Below are positions 32,070-40,075 of a stretch of 53,796 nucleotides of DNA, in pieces. This DNA is from Miltoncostaeales bacterium (GTDB lineage Bacteria > Actinomycetota > Thermoleophilia > Miltoncostaeales > Miltoncostaeaceae). The notes beneath the pieces are model-generated. The model was not told the origin of the DNA. It saw only the letters and a program-made list of their open reading frames with translations, and made no database searches. The position numbers were made by a program, and so were the translations under genes. Each line of letters opens with the position of its first letter. Within the stretch, counting starts at the first letter, position 1. Location: positions 1 to 53,796 of the forward strand of contig JAURGT010000010.1 in NCBI GenBank assembly GCA_030833665.1, written 5' to 3'.

Positions 32070-32411
32070 GTGGCATGGGATGACATCGCGCAGTGGCAGC
32101 CGCAGGACCTCTTCGCATCGCTGCGCATGGGCGACAAGGTGCAGCCGGTGGATTGCCGCGAGCTCTCGTGGCGTGAGGCCGAGACGAAGGTGAAGGGCGC
32201 GAGGCGCATCGACCCGATGGCGTTCACGTCGGAGATCGACTCCCTGCCCACCGACAAGGAGATCATCTTCTACTGCGACCGTCCGGGCGAGGCCACGAGC
32301 ATGAAGATTGCCCTCACGGCCTTCGACAAGGGCTACACGCGGGTGGGGGTGCTGGTGGGTGGATTCGACGCCTGGGTGGCGGCGGACTACCCCGTGGAGC
32401 CCAAGGAGTAG
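32070..32411 (+). CDS. Rhodanese-like domain protein
   Basis: A 113-aa single rhodanese domain. VQPVDCRELSWREAETKVKGARRID forms the first strands, and the active-site loop is IIFYCDRPGEATSMKIA with Cys in the expected place and a loop like the CxxxxAT form. GYTRVGVLVGGFDAWVAADYPVE is the conserved end. These domains move sulfane sulfur or bind thiols. It starts at GTG 32070 after a GGAGGG site. Position behind the nitroreductase suggests co-transcription. Confidence 0.87.
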   Translation: MAWDDIAQWQPQDLFASLRMGDKVQPVDCRELSWREAETKVKGARRIDPMAFTSEIDSLPTDKEIIFYCDRPGEATSMKIALTAFDKGYTRVGVLVGGFDAWVAADYPVEPKE

Positions 32412-32433
32412 CCCACCGCCCCGATGCGTTCGG

Positions 32434-32751
32434 CTAGCGCTTGGGGGTGAGCCCGTACGTCTGCTCGAGCCACTGCGGCAGGATCGCCGCGATGCCGCGG
32501 ATGAGCAGCTCGCGCTCGGAGATGGCCACGCGCGCGGCCACGGACATCACGAGCTGGCCCTCGTCGGTGCGCACCCCGTTCACGCCCGACACCGTCTGGT
32601 CGGCCTCGGCCTTGTTGTAGACCATCGCGCGCGCGGCCATGGGCCAGTGGTCCTTCGTCCAGTCGATGAGCGCCTGCTCGAGGTCGCTGGGCTCGTATTC
32701 GAAGAGCGCTCGCTGGAGCTCGTTGGGCGTGGGGTCGCTGTCGCGCTGCAT
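32434..32751 (-). CDS. Small protein of unknown function
   Basis: A 105-aa soluble protein, not recognised. It starts ATG 32751 with AAAGGACA six bases upstream. An acidic helix (NELQRALFEYEPSDLEQALIDWTK) is followed by a region with VSGVNGVRTDEGQLVMSVAARVAISERELLIRGIAAILPQWLEQTYGL. The pattern suggests a compact alpha/beta fold, without Cys or metal motifs. It converges on the rhodanese gene (22 nt) and diverges from the membrane protein at 32802. Confidence 0.65.
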   Translation of the reverse strand: MQRDSDPTPNELQRALFEYEPSDLEQALIDWTKDHWPMAARAMVYNKAEADQTVSGVNGVRTDEGQLVMSVAARVAISERELLIRGIAAILPQWLEQTYGLTPKR

Positions 32752-32801
32752 CTGGTGTCCTTTGCGGGGCCGGTTGGCGGTGTGAAGGGCAGGATAGCCA
32801 C

Positions 32802-33326
32802 GTGAGCGATGCGAGCGGTACGCGATTCGGCGGCGCCCGCGGCCGCATGGTGCTGATGGCAGGCGGCCTCGCGCTGTGCGTGCTTGCCATCATCGGCGCG
32901 AGCCTGGAGTGGGGGCGATTGATCGTGAATGGCCGCCTCGTGGTGGTAGAGGGTGGCCTGTCGCTCTGGCAGGGGGTGACCGTGCTCGTGGCCGCCGTCG
33001 TGGGCGCGCTCCTCATGGCTTTCGCCGTTGCCTCGGGCCGTGGCCGGGCGGCGGGCCTCGTGGCGCTGGTCGCCGGCGCGGTGATCACGATCGTCTCGAT
33101 CAACGCCCTTTCATGGCTCGTGACGCGTCCCGATGAACTCGCCGACCAGGTGAGTGAGGCGGCGGCCGACATACCGCTGGAGGGCTACGTGGTGCCGCGC
33201 ATCGAGAGCGTGGTCGGGCCCGGGGGCTGGATGGCCCTCGCGGGCGGCGCGCTGCTGGCCATCGCCGGGCTCGTGGCCGTGGTCACATGGGCATGGAGCG
33301 GGCGACGCCGGGCGGGGGGCGCCTGA
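32802..33326 (+). CDS. Four-helix membrane protein, Trp-associated family-like
   Basis: A 174-aa protein with four membrane segments (MVLMAGGLALCVLAIIGASL; GVTVLVAAVVGALLMAFAVA; AAGLVALVAGAVITIVSIN; WMALAGGALLAIAGLVAVV) and an extracytoplasmic loop of about 30 residues between the third and fourth. The arrangement resembles the Trp-operon-associated membrane protein family of actinobacteria, but similarity is loose. It starts at GTG 32802. Its TGA overlaps the ATG of the next gene in TGATG. Confidence 0.7.
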   Translation: MSDASGTRFGGARGRMVLMAGGLALCVLAIIGASLEWGRLIVNGRLVVVEGGLSLWQGVTVLVAAVVGALLMAFAVASGRGRAAGLVALVAGAVITIVSINALSWLVTRPDELADQVSEAAADIPLEGYVVPRIESVVGPGGWMALAGGALLAIAGLVAVVTWAWSGRRRAGGA

Positions 33327-34222
33327 TGGCCGCGCGCATCGCGTCGCTGCTGCCGTCGGTCACGGAGACCGTCTGCGCGCTCGGGCTTCGCGATCGACTC
33401 GTGGCACGCAGCCATGAGTGTGACTTCCCGCCGGGTATCGCGGACGTTCCCGCCGTCACCTCCAGCCGCCTGCCCGCTGACGCCGTGACCCAGGCACAGG
33501 TGGATTCCGCGGTCACCGACGCCGCCCGCGCTGGCGAGGCCCTCTACGAGGTGGATGCTGCGCTGCTCGCGCGCCTCGCGCCCGACCTGGTGATCACCCA
33601 GTCGCTCTGCGATGTCTGTGCCGTGGCCGAGGGCGCCGTGCTGGCGGCGGTGCGCGACCTCGATCCACCGGCCGAGGTGCTGTCCCTCGCCCCCGGGCGG
33701 CTCGATGAGGTGATCGCCTCGGTGCAGGACGTGGCCGATGCCGCCGGCGTCCCCGATGCGGGGGCGGCCCTCGTGGCGTCGCTGCACGCGCGGCTCGATG
33801 CCGTGCGTGAACGGGTGGCCGGGCGCCTGCCCGTGAGGGTGGCTGCCGTGGAGTGGATCGACCCGCCGTGGTCCGCGGGGCATTGGGTGCCCGACCAGGT
33901 GGCCGCGGCGGGGGGAGTGGAGGTGCTCGTGGCCCCGGGCGAGCGCTCGGCGCGCGCCACGTGGGATGACGTGGTGGCCGCGCGCCCCGATGTGGTGGTG
34001 CTCATGCCGTGCGGGCTTTCACTGGCCGAGGTGATCGACCTTGCCGGCGATGTGCCCGACATCCCGGCGCGCGTGGTGGCCGTGGATGCCTCGGGGCTGT
34101 TCAGCCGGCCCGGCCCGCGGCTGGTGGACGGGGCCGAGGTGATGGCGCGCATCCTCCATCCACTGCCCGGGGATGGACCCGGCGGGGACTCATGGGCGTG
34201 GCTTCCCGGTCGCGGGGGCTAG
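33326..34222 (+). CDS. Cobalamin-binding / BtuF-like protein, cytoplasmic form
   Basis: A 298-aa protein with the helical-backbone metal/vitamin-binding fold (periplasmic-binding protein type III). IASLLPSVTETVCALGLRDRLVARSHECDFPP at the start and LLARLAPDLVITQSLCDVCAV are typical of bacterial cobalamin-binding BtuF-like proteins. There is no signal peptide, so it is probably cytoplasmic, unlike ABC-linked BtuF. I start at ATG 33326, just before the fold; it overlaps the preceding stop by one base. No cobalamin transport genes are adjacent. The ligand is inferred from family only. Confidence 0.85.
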   Translation: MAARIASLLPSVTETVCALGLRDRLVARSHECDFPPGIADVPAVTSSRLPADAVTQAQVDSAVTDAARAGEALYEVDAALLARLAPDLVITQSLCDVCAVAEGAVLAAVRDLDPPAEVLSLAPGRLDEVIASVQDVADAAGVPDAGAALVASLHARLDAVRERVAGRLPVRVAAVEWIDPPWSAGHWVPDQVAAAGGVEVLVAPGERSARATWDDVVAARPDVVVLMPCGLSLAEVIDLAGDVPDIPARVVAVDASGLFSRPGPRLVDGAEVMARILHPLPGDGPGGDSWAWLPGRGG

Positions 34223-34235
34223 ACTCGCCTCAGCC

Positions 34236-34511
34236 ATGAAGACGTTCATCCTCTTCGCGACGCTCAGCCCGCAGGGCATGCTGACCCTCCGCCACACCCC
34301 CGAGCGCCTCCTCGAGGTGAACCGTGAGATCGAGTACCTCGGCGGGCGCGTGCTGCAGCAGTGGGCGCTGCTGGGGTACTACGACTTCATGAGCATCATC
34401 GAGGCCGAGGACGAGATGGCCGCCGCGGACATCGTGGCCGAGCTCTCGGCCCGGGGAAGCGCCACGTTCGACACGATGACCGTGATGGACGTGGACGAGC
34501 TCGTCGCCTAG
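34236..34511 (+). CDS. GYD-domain protein
   Basis: A 91-aa protein of the GYD superfamily, a small ferredoxin-like fold. The signature GYYDFMSIIEAEDEMAAADIVAEL follows an opening MKTFILFATLSPQGMLTL. The biochemical role of the family is not established. ATG 34236 is 13 nt after the cobalamin-binding gene. It converges on a tiny zinc-ribbon gene. Confidence 0.85.
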   Translation: MKTFILFATLSPQGMLTLRHTPERLLEVNREIEYLGGRVLQQWALLGYYDFMSIIEAEDEMAAADIVAELSARGSATFDTMTVMDVDELVA

Positions 34512-34526
34512 CGCCGCCGGCGCGTC

Positions 34527-34700
34527 CTAGCCGACGCGCCGCCAGGACTCGGAGTGGCAGAGCGGGCAGGCCGGCAGCACGAGCACGCCGTCGTTCTCGG
34601 TTGGCGAATGGACGAGCAGATCGCACTCTGCGCAGCGGAACGTCCCTGTCACCTCGTCGCCCACGTGGAGGAGGTCGGCATCATCGGCGGGCTGCGGCAT
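34527..34700 (-). CDS. 57-residue zinc-ribbon protein
   Basis: A short frame from ATG 34700 to TAG at 34527, preceded by GGAGGAG six bases upstream. The protein has two CxxC knuckles, FRCAECDLLV and PACPLCHSESWRRV, spaced about 20 residues apart, enough for one zinc site. The GTFRCAECDLLV pattern resembles small rubredoxin- or zinc-ribbon-like regulators. Function unknown. It neighbours another zinc-ribbon membrane protein on the same strand. Confidence 0.8.
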   Translation of the reverse strand: MPQPADDADLLHVGDEVTGTFRCAECDLLVHSPTENDGVLVLPACPLCHSESWRRVG

Positions 34701-34753
34701 GTGGTCTCCTCCCGCGCGCACGGCGCGGGTCAGGGGAACGATTCCCTTGGTGG

Positions 34754-35053
34754 CTAGATCGCGAGCGCGGCGACCAGGCTGGCCGCCGCGACGATGGCGA
34801 ACAGCACGAAGCCGGCCGCCAGGAGGCGCGTCTCGGTGACGACGGGTCGCCGCACCTCGCCCACGTGCGCGGGACGCCAGTGCACGAGGCGCGCCACGCG
34901 CCCCTCGTGGATGGAGCGCTCGCAGTAGGGGCAGAAGGTGGCCGACTCGAGCAGGGGGAGTCCGCACCGGTGGCAACCGGGTACGTCGGAATGATGGTGA
35001 TGCTGGAGATCGGACTCCGTGCGCACGAGCTGCTCCTCGCGTGGGCCCGCCAC
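34754..35053 (-). CDS. Zinc-ribbon protein with C-terminal membrane helix
   Basis: A 99-aa protein: a zinc knuckle pair (CHRCGLPLL then CPYCERS, residues about 27-47), then a basic linker and a C-terminal membrane helix (LLAAGFVLFAIVAAASLVAALAI). A short His run (HHHH) lies near the start. Zinc-ribbon plus tail helix is a common layout in uncharacterised bacterial proteins. It starts at GTG 35053; a TATGCT -10-like hexamer at 35069-35074 would give a very short leader. It lies 53 nt upstream of the 57-residue protein. Confidence 0.7.
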   Translation of the reverse strand: MAGPREEQLVRTESDLQHHHHSDVPGCHRCGLPLLESATFCPYCERSIHEGRVARLVHWRPAHVGEVRRPVVTETRLLAAGFVLFAIVAAASLVAALAI

Positions 35054-35131
35054 TGCGGCGGGAAAAAGAGCATACCGCCGTCGGAAGGAATTCGCGCGTA
35101 GACGCCGAAGGGCCCCGCCCGCACCCGATGA

Positions 35132-35452
35132 TCAGTTCGCCTGATCCTCCGCGAGCATGGGGAAAGCGGCTACCGCGTCGTGCGCGGTGTCCTCCTCGGC
35201 CTTGACCTCGCGGGCAGCCCGGACGTCGGCCATGCGGGCCTCCACCTCGGCGATCTCGGCTGCCAGGGCATCTGCCGTGAGCGTGCCCTCCTGCGACAGC
35301 GTGTACGCGCGCGCGCCGAGGGCGGTCAGCGCGTGGCGGTGGCGGCGCTCGAGCACCCGCTTCTCGCCCTCGAGGCGTGCGCGGTGCACTGATCCGCGCA
35401 TGTCGTGGGCCACGCGGCCCGCCGTGCTCGTGACCGAACGGAAGATCGACAT
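35132..35452 (-). CDS. Short coiled-coil protein
   Basis: A 106-aa highly charged helical protein: RVAHDMRGSVHRARLEGEKRVLERRHRHALTALGARAYTL then EIAEVEARMADVRAAREVKAEED. Heptad-like leucine and alanine spacing supports a coiled coil. No membrane segment or signal. ATG 35452 is used. I do not recognise a family; the early EGEKR/RRHRHALTALGARAY pattern is found in several actinobacterial hypothetical proteins. It diverges from the prepilin-like gene 95 bp away. Confidence 0.7.
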   Translation of the reverse strand: MSIFRSVTSTAGRVAHDMRGSVHRARLEGEKRVLERRHRHALTALGARAYTLSQEGTLTADALAAEIAEVEARMADVRAAREVKAEEDTAHDAVAAFPMLAEDQAN

Positions 35453-35547
35453 GCTCGAAGGGTACAGCCGCAGGTTGTGGCAGGCGCGGTCGCGAGGCGT
35501 GACGAGCGGGCACACACCGGCGCGCTGTCCGGCCATAGCGTCGCCGC

Positions 35548-36318
35548 ATGGTCGGGCTGGCGGGCATGCGGTGGTCTTCGGGGCAGGCGACGGTCGAGCA
35601 CGTCGGGCTCGCCCTCGTGCTGGCCCTGGTGTTCGGGGCACTCGGCACATGGGTGGCCAGGGGCTTCGACGCGCCCACGGCGCCGCCGCCGTTGATCGAG
35701 CGCGTGGCGGCGCCCCTGCTGGGAGACCTCGGGAGCGCTGGCGGCGCGGCGGGCCCGCCTGTCCGCTCGGCGCCGGGCAGCCCGCCACCTGACGGGACCC
35801 CGCCGGCGCAGGTTGCGTCGGGGCCCCCTGGCGCCCCGATGTCACCCGTGGCGGGCATGCGCGGGATGGCCCGCGCGATGGAGCGCGCGGCTGGCGCGAC
35901 GATGGGCACGGCGGGCAGGGCCGGCGCCGCCGACGTGGCGGGCGCCGCGTCTGCTGGGCGCGGAACGGTGCGCCGCATCTGGGACGGGCTTCTGTGGTGG
36001 GGCGCCCTGAACGTGGATGGGCAGATCGAGGCGGGGAAGGGATTCCTCGAACAGGTGGGAGTGCGGGCCGAAGATCTCGTGAAGGACCCCGTCAAGACCA
36101 TCGAGGGCGCCATCGACCGGCTGTCGAAGCCGCCGGTCACCAGCACGGCGGATCGCGTGGCCAGCATCGTCCGGGCGCTCTCGGGGCTTGGCGACAGGCC
36201 CTTCCGCGAGTCGTTCCTGGGGATCTCGCGCGATCTCGGCGGCCTCGGGGCCGACTGGGTCATCGCGAAGTTCGCGCGGGGCGCAGGTGAGCTGCTCGGG
36301 AAGTTGCTGGGCGGATGA
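35548..36318 (+). CDS. Prepilin-like (type IVb) protein with long C-terminal domain
   Basis: A 256-aa protein. The N-terminus MVGLAGMRWSSGQATVEHVGLALVLALVFGALGTWV has a short leader ending in G12, then Q1 and E5 (E17) before a hydrophobic helix, the layout of type IVb/Flp prepilins cleaved by a TadV-like peptidase. Unlike Flp pilins it then continues for about 210 residues: a Pro/Gly-rich linker (about 40-110) and a helical domain ending in FARGAGELLGKLLGG. No tad machinery genes are in the window. It may act as a minor pilin or a pseudopilin with a cargo domain. Its stop overlaps an ATG of the next gene. Confidence 0.72.
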   Translation: MVGLAGMRWSSGQATVEHVGLALVLALVFGALGTWVARGFDAPTAPPPLIERVAAPLLGDLGSAGGAAGPPVRSAPGSPPPDGTPPAQVASGPPGAPMSPVAGMRGMARAMERAAGATMGTAGRAGAADVAGAASAGRGTVRRIWDGLLWWGALNVDGQIEAGKGFLEQVGVRAEDLVKDPVKTIEGAIDRLSKPPVTSTADRVASIVRALSGLGDRPFRESFLGISRDLGGLGADWVIAKFARGAGELLGKLLGG

Positions 36319-36344
36319 CAACAACGGGAGCAAGGGGGTTCGAG

Positions 36345-36575
36345 GTGATCGATGCGGTTTCGGCGCGCGTGCATTCCTGGGCGCTGCACGCCTGGTGGCG
36401 GGCGCGCGATGCCCGCGGGCAGGGCACGGTGGAGTACGTCGGGATGGTGGTGATGGTGACCCTGCTCGTCGCTGCGGTGGCTGTGGCGGCCAAGGGGTGG
36501 GCACCCGACATCGGCAATGCGCTCAAGAAGGCGCTCACCGGGGCGGTGAAGCACCTGACGGACGGCTTCGGATGA
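36345..36575 (+). CDS. Flp/Tad-type prepilin-like protein
   Basis: A 76-aa protein (86 aa if ATG 36315, overlapping the previous stop, is used). The mature start is QGTVEYVGMVVMVTLLVAAV after Gly, with E at position 5, which is the type IVb prepilin signature. The short tail (KGWAPDIGNALKKALTGAVKHLTDGFG) matches Flp pilin size. GTG 36345 is preferred because AAGGGGG lies six bases upstream; ATG 36315 has no spaced site. The leader is long (about 25 residues) for a prepilin. Adjacent to a second prepilin-like gene but without other tad genes. Confidence 0.75.
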   Translation: MIDAVSARVHSWALHAWWRARDARGQGTVEYVGMVVMVTLLVAAVAVAAKGWAPDIGNALKKALTGAVKHLTDGFG

Positions 36576-36615
36576 GCGCGGGGCGCCGCGGTGGCATCCG
36601 CGGGCCGCCGGTCCG

Positions 36616-37611
36616 CTAGGGGATGACCACCGCGGCGCCCTCCACCTCGCCCGTGGCGATGCGCTGCAGCGCGCGGTTCGCATCGGGCAGGGCGTGCTCC
36701 TCCACCGCGGTGACAACCGGGATCGCGGCGGCGAGCTCGAGGTAGTCGCGGGCGTCCTGCCGCGTGACGTTGGCGACCGAGCGGATGGAGCGCTCCCACC
36801 ACAGGTCGGCGTAGCTCATCTCGGGCAGGCGGTCGAGGTGGATCGCGTTGATGGCCACGGTGCCGCCCCGGTCGAGCGCGCGCACCGCGTGCGCCACGAC
36901 GTCACCAGAGGGTGCGAAGGTGACCACCAGGTCGAGGGGGAAGGGGGGTGGCTCGTCGTAGCCGCCGGCCCACTCGGCGCCGAGTGACAGCGCCCGCTGC
37001 CGCTCGGCGTCCGAGCGCGTGGCCACGGCGATACGGCACCCCATGTGGCGCGCCACCTGGATGGCCTGGAGGGCGCTCGCGCCGAATCCGAAGAGGCCCA
37101 CGCGGGCGTCCGGCGTGATGCCGGCGACCCGCAGCGCACGGAACCCGATCACCCCGCCGCAGAGCAGGGGTGCGAGGTCGCGGTCGGCGGGGCCCTCCGG
37201 CAGCGGCACCACCACGTCGGCCCGCGCCGAGACCAGCTCGGCGAAGCCGCCGTGGCGGTCCCAGCCGGTGAACGTGGCGTGCTCGCACAGGTTCTCGCGG
37301 CCCGACAGGCAGAACGCGCACCCTCCGCAGGTGCCTGCGAGCCAGGTGAGGCCCGCTCGGTCGCCCTCCGACCAGTCGTCCACTCCCTCGCCCACGGCCT
37401 CGATGCGCCCCGCCACCTGATGGCCGGGGATGACCGGCAGCATGCGCGCACGCACGTCCCCTTCGCAGATCTGCAGGTCGGTCCGGCACGCTGCGCACGC
37501 CCCGACCCTGATCAGCACCTCGCCGGGCCCCGGCTCCGGGTCGGGGAAGGCCGCGAAGCGCAGGGGCCTGGTGTGGATGCTCGAGTTCGCCGTCAGCACC
37601 ATCGCGCGCAT
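36616..37611 (-). CDS. Zinc-dependent alcohol dehydrogenase family protein
   Basis: A 331-aa medium-chain dehydrogenase. Catalytic zinc ligands are Cys in CAACRTDLQ and His in IPGHQVAG. The structural zinc site has four cysteines in CGGCAFC-LSGRENLC. The Rossmann motif GLFGFGASALQA binds NAD(P). It matches the AdhA-like zinc-binding alcohol dehydrogenase subgroup (TIGR02822-type). ATG 37611 is used; a second ATG lies at 37602. It is divergent by 11 bp from the next gene. Substrate likely an alcohol or aldehyde. Confidence 0.9.
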   Translation of the reverse strand: MRAMVLTANSSIHTRPLRFAAFPDPEPGPGEVLIRVGACAACRTDLQICEGDVRARMLPVIPGHQVAGRIEAVGEGVDDWSEGDRAGLTWLAGTCGGCAFCLSGRENLCEHATFTGWDRHGGFAELVSARADVVVPLPEGPADRDLAPLLCGGVIGFRALRVAGITPDARVGLFGFGASALQAIQVARHMGCRIAVATRSDAERQRALSLGAEWAGGYDEPPPFPLDLVVTFAPSGDVVAHAVRALDRGGTVAINAIHLDRLPEMSYADLWWERSIRSVANVTRQDARDYLELAAAIPVVTAVEEHALPDANRALQRIATGEVEGAAVVIP

Positions 37612-37622
37612 ATGCTCAGAGC

Positions 37623-38123
37623 GTGGCACGAATCGAGGTGATCCGGGCGCCGGACGCCCCGCTGGGCGGGGGCGACCCCACGCGCCGGCATGCGGTGCGC
37701 GATGGCGCACGGGTGCTGATGCCCGGCCTCACCGCGCCCGAGGCCGAGGCCGCGGCCGGGTGGCTCCCGGGCATTCCGGAGCCCGATCGCGCCCTGGCGC
37801 TCTCCGAGGTGACGCTGCCGGTGCTGCTCACCGATGGCGCGGGCCCGCACCTGCTCGATGCTGATGGGTCGCTTGTGCTGGTGCTGGGCTCCCACCCGCG
37901 CATCGAGGGCGTACACGTGGCGATGGGAGCTCCCGCGCCCCGGCATGCCGTGGGCGCCGTGCGACGGCGGGCAGGCGGCGGCTGGATCTGGCTCGCGCGC
38001 GCCGAGGTGCCCGAGGCGGGGCGTGTCGCGGCCCTCGACGGCGTGGACGCAGCCCCCGATCGCGCCGCGCTCGCCGCGTGGGCCGGGGAGTGGGCCGGGG
38101 CGATCCCTACGCTGGAGGCGTGA
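37623..38123 (+). CDS. Hypothetical protein
   Basis: A 166-aa soluble protein of unknown family. It is Ala/Gly-rich with alternating strand-like segments (LALSEVTLPVLLTDGAG; GSLVLVLGSHPRIEGVHVAMG; GGGWIWLARAEV) and no membrane segment, Cys cluster or catalytic motif that I recognise. It starts at GTG 37623, only 11 bp from the divergent dehydrogenase; no strong ribosome site is seen. Its stop overlaps the next gene start in GTGA. Confidence 0.6.
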   Translation: MARIEVIRAPDAPLGGGDPTRRHAVRDGARVLMPGLTAPEAEAAAGWLPGIPEPDRALALSEVTLPVLLTDGAGPHLLDADGSLVLVLGSHPRIEGVHVAMGAPAPRHAVGAVRRRAGGGWIWLARAEVPEAGRVAALDGVDAAPDRAALAAWAGEWAGAIPTLEA

Positions 38124-38422
38124 ACGAGTACGTCATCCGCTTCACGGCGGTGAACCCGGACGAGCTCGACGCGGAAGCCACCGAGCGGATCGAGGGCGCC
38201 GCGCAGGCGATCCCCGGGACCCGCCCGATGGGGCGCGTGCTGATCGATCCGCTCACGCGGCGCATCGAGGCGGAGTTCGCCATCGAGGTCGCGCAGGCGA
38301 TGGCAGAGGCCGCCCGCGATGGCGGGAGGCTCGCCAAGGAGATCCTCCTGGCCGCGCGCATGCCGGACGCCCGTCTCGTGGAGATGAGCGTGCGGATGGG
38401 GGAGTCCAGCAACACGGACTGA
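38120..38422 (+). CDS. Hypothetical small protein
   Basis: A 100-aa protein with no family recognised. YVIRFTAVNPDELDAEATERIEGAA at the start and VLIDPLTRRIEAEFAIEVAQAMAEAARDGGRLAKEILLAAR suggest a ferredoxin-like alpha/beta fold. It starts at GTG 38120 overlapping the previous stop by 4 bp, so it is coupled with that gene. A 225-bp gap follows before the photolyase. Confidence 0.6.
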   Translation: MNEYVIRFTAVNPDELDAEATERIEGAAQAIPGTRPMGRVLIDPLTRRIEAEFAIEVAQAMAEAARDGGRLAKEILLAARMPDARLVEMSVRMGESSNTD

Positions 38423-38647
38423 CGCCGGGGAGGTGGTCCATCCGGTGCGGGGCTCTCGCCCCAGCGGCCATTCCTCCGAATCGGCGCCATGGAGGACCTT
38501 CCCGCTCCGGATACCAGCATCCGTCTTGCCTCCTGAAGGTACGCCCTGCTGGTGCGCGGGGCATCGGGCGATGCACCGATCCTGTTGCGGGTCGTCCGCA
38601 GTCCCGTTCTCGGTCACAACGGAGCCGTGTCGCGACACAATCCCCGC
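38423..38647. other. Photolyase upstream region
   Basis: This 225-bp gap has a short GGGGC-TCTC-GCCCC hairpin near 38442 that could end the preceding transcript, and a palindrome near its right end (see separate entry). I see no further gene. It should hold the promoter of the photolyase operon, though no -10/-35 pair is convincing. Confidence 0.45.
38627..38638. promoter_or_regulatory. Perfect 12-bp palindrome before the photolyase operon
   Basis: GTGTCGCGACAC is self-complementary and lies 9 nt before the chosen GTG 38648. It suits a dimeric repressor or activator site, or it could hide the ribosome site. An in-frame GTG is the first triplet of the palindrome and would be an alternative start. 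Confidence 0.4.
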
Positions 38648-40075
38648 GTGAGCGCCGAAGCGACCACCGTCATGTGGTTCCGCCGCGACCTTCGCGTGGA
38701 CGATCACCCCGCCCTCGCAACGGCCGCTGAGCGCGGCCGCGTGGTGGCGCTGTGGGTGGCAGACCCCGCCCTTCTCGGTGCCCCGCACCATCGCGCACCC
38801 GTGCGCCTGAGGTTCATGCGTGCGTGCCTCGAGGCGCTCGATTCCGCTCTTGCCGAGCGTGGAATCCGCCTCGTGGTGCGCTCGGGTGAGCCTGCCGAGG
38901 TGGTGCCGGGCGTGGCGCGCGAGGCCGGCGCCGACCTGGTGATGATCACCCCCGATGTGACCCCCTATGCCCGTCGGCGGGATGGCGCGGTTGCGGACGC
39001 ACTCGGCGCCGGTGGAGTGGGGCTTCAGGCGGTGGGCGGCCCATGGCGGGTTCCCCCGTCGGAACTCGCGGGATCCAAGGGCACCGGCTACCTGGTGTTC
39101 ACGCCCTTCTGGCGAGCCTGGGACCAGGTGCCCGTCGACCCGCGCATCGCGCCGCCCGACGCCCTGGCGGGGCCGGAACTCGCCTCGGAGGGGCTCACGA
39201 TGCTCCCCGATGGCGACCCGCCCATCGCCGCCGGCCCCGATGCCGCCCGCGCACGCCTCGAGGAGTTCATCCGCAGTGGGGCGGTGGACCGCTACGGTGA
39301 CGACCGCGACATGCTGGCCGATGACGGCACCTCGCACCTGTCGGCGGACCTCCGCATGGGGGTGCTCTCGCCATCGCAGGTGGGACGCGCCATCGGCGCT
39401 GAGCGGGGGCTGCCCGCATCGCGCACGCCGTTCTGGCGCCAGCTCGCGTGGCGGGACTTCTACGCGCACCACATGGATCGCCATCCCGAGGTGGCCGAGG
39501 GGGCGCTGAAACCCGCCTACCGCGCGATGGAGTGGGATGACGACCCCGCACTGCTCGCCGCCTGGCGCGAGGGGCGCACGGGGTTCCCCCTGTGCGATGC
39601 CGGCATGCGCCAGATGCGCGAGACGGGGTGGATGCACAACCGTGCCCGCATGGTGGCCGCGAGCGTGCTCGTGAAGGACCTCCTCGTGGACTGGCGCCAC
39701 GGCGAGGCCGAGTTCATGCGACGCCTCGTGGACGGTGACCCCGCCAACAACAACGGCGGCTGGCAGTGGACCGCTGGCACCGGCACGGACGCCGCACCGT
39801 ACTTCCGCGTGTTCAATCCCGTGCTGCAGGCCAAGCGCTTTGACCCCACCGGCGCGTACGTGCGTCGCTGGGTCCCCGAGCTCGTCAACGTTCCCGACCG
39901 CTTCATCCACGAGCCGTGGAGGATGGATGATGCAACCCAGGAGGAGGCTGGCTGCGTGATCGGCCGTGACTATCCCGCCCCGGTGGTGGACCACTCGGTT
40001 CGCCGCGACGAGGCCATCGCCCGCTACAAGGACGCCGACGCCCGCCACGCGGCGCGGCTGGAGGCCGCCGCATGA
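38648..40075 (+). CDS. phr: Deoxyribodipyrimidine photolyase (class I CPD type)
   Basis: A 475-aa light-driven DNA repair enzyme that splits cyclobutane pyrimidine dimers using FADH-. The N-terminal alpha/beta domain begins TTVMWFRRDLRVDDHPAL. The C-terminal FAD domain has WMHNRARMVAASVLVKDLLVDWR, GEAEFMRRLVDGDPANNNGGWQW, GTDAAPYFRVFNP and FDPTGAYVRRW, the standard class I signatures including the conserved Trp residues of the electron chain. GTG 38648 is used; an in-frame GTG at 38627 is possible. The next two genes overlap in ATGA, giving a three-gene operon. Confidence 0.95.
   Translation: MSAEATTVMWFRRDLRVDDHPALATAAERGRVVALWVADPALLGAPHHRAPVRLRFMRACLEALDSALAERGIRLVVRSGEPAEVVPGVAREAGADLVMITPDVTPYARRRDGAVADALGAGGVGLQAVGGPWRVPPSELAGSKGTGYLVFTPFWRAWDQVPVDPRIAPPDALAGPELASEGLTMLPDGDPPIAAGPDAARARLEEFIRSGAVDRYGDDRDMLADDGTSHLSADLRMGVLSPSQVGRAIGAERGLPASRTPFWRQLAWRDFYAHHMDRHPEVAEGALKPAYRAMEWDDDPALLAAWREGRTGFPLCDAGMRQMRETGWMHNRARMVAASVLVKDLLVDWRHGEAEFMRRLVDGDPANNNGGWQWTAGTGTDAAPYFRVFNPVLQAKRFDPTGAYVRRWVPELVNVPDRFIHEPWRMDDATQEEAGCVIGRDYPAPVVDHSVRRDEAIARYKDADARHAARLEAAA

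Noticed and set aside
32802-34222. Cobalamin transport operon with a riboswitch
   Set aside because: The membrane protein is not a permease and no B12-box-like sequence is seen in the short upstream gap. The binding protein lacks a signal peptide.
37616-40048. 810-residue minus-strand frame across the photolyase
   Set aside because: It lies antisense to phr and the two genes upstream, has Arg/His/Ala-rich shadow composition and no domain, so it is a G+C shadow frame.
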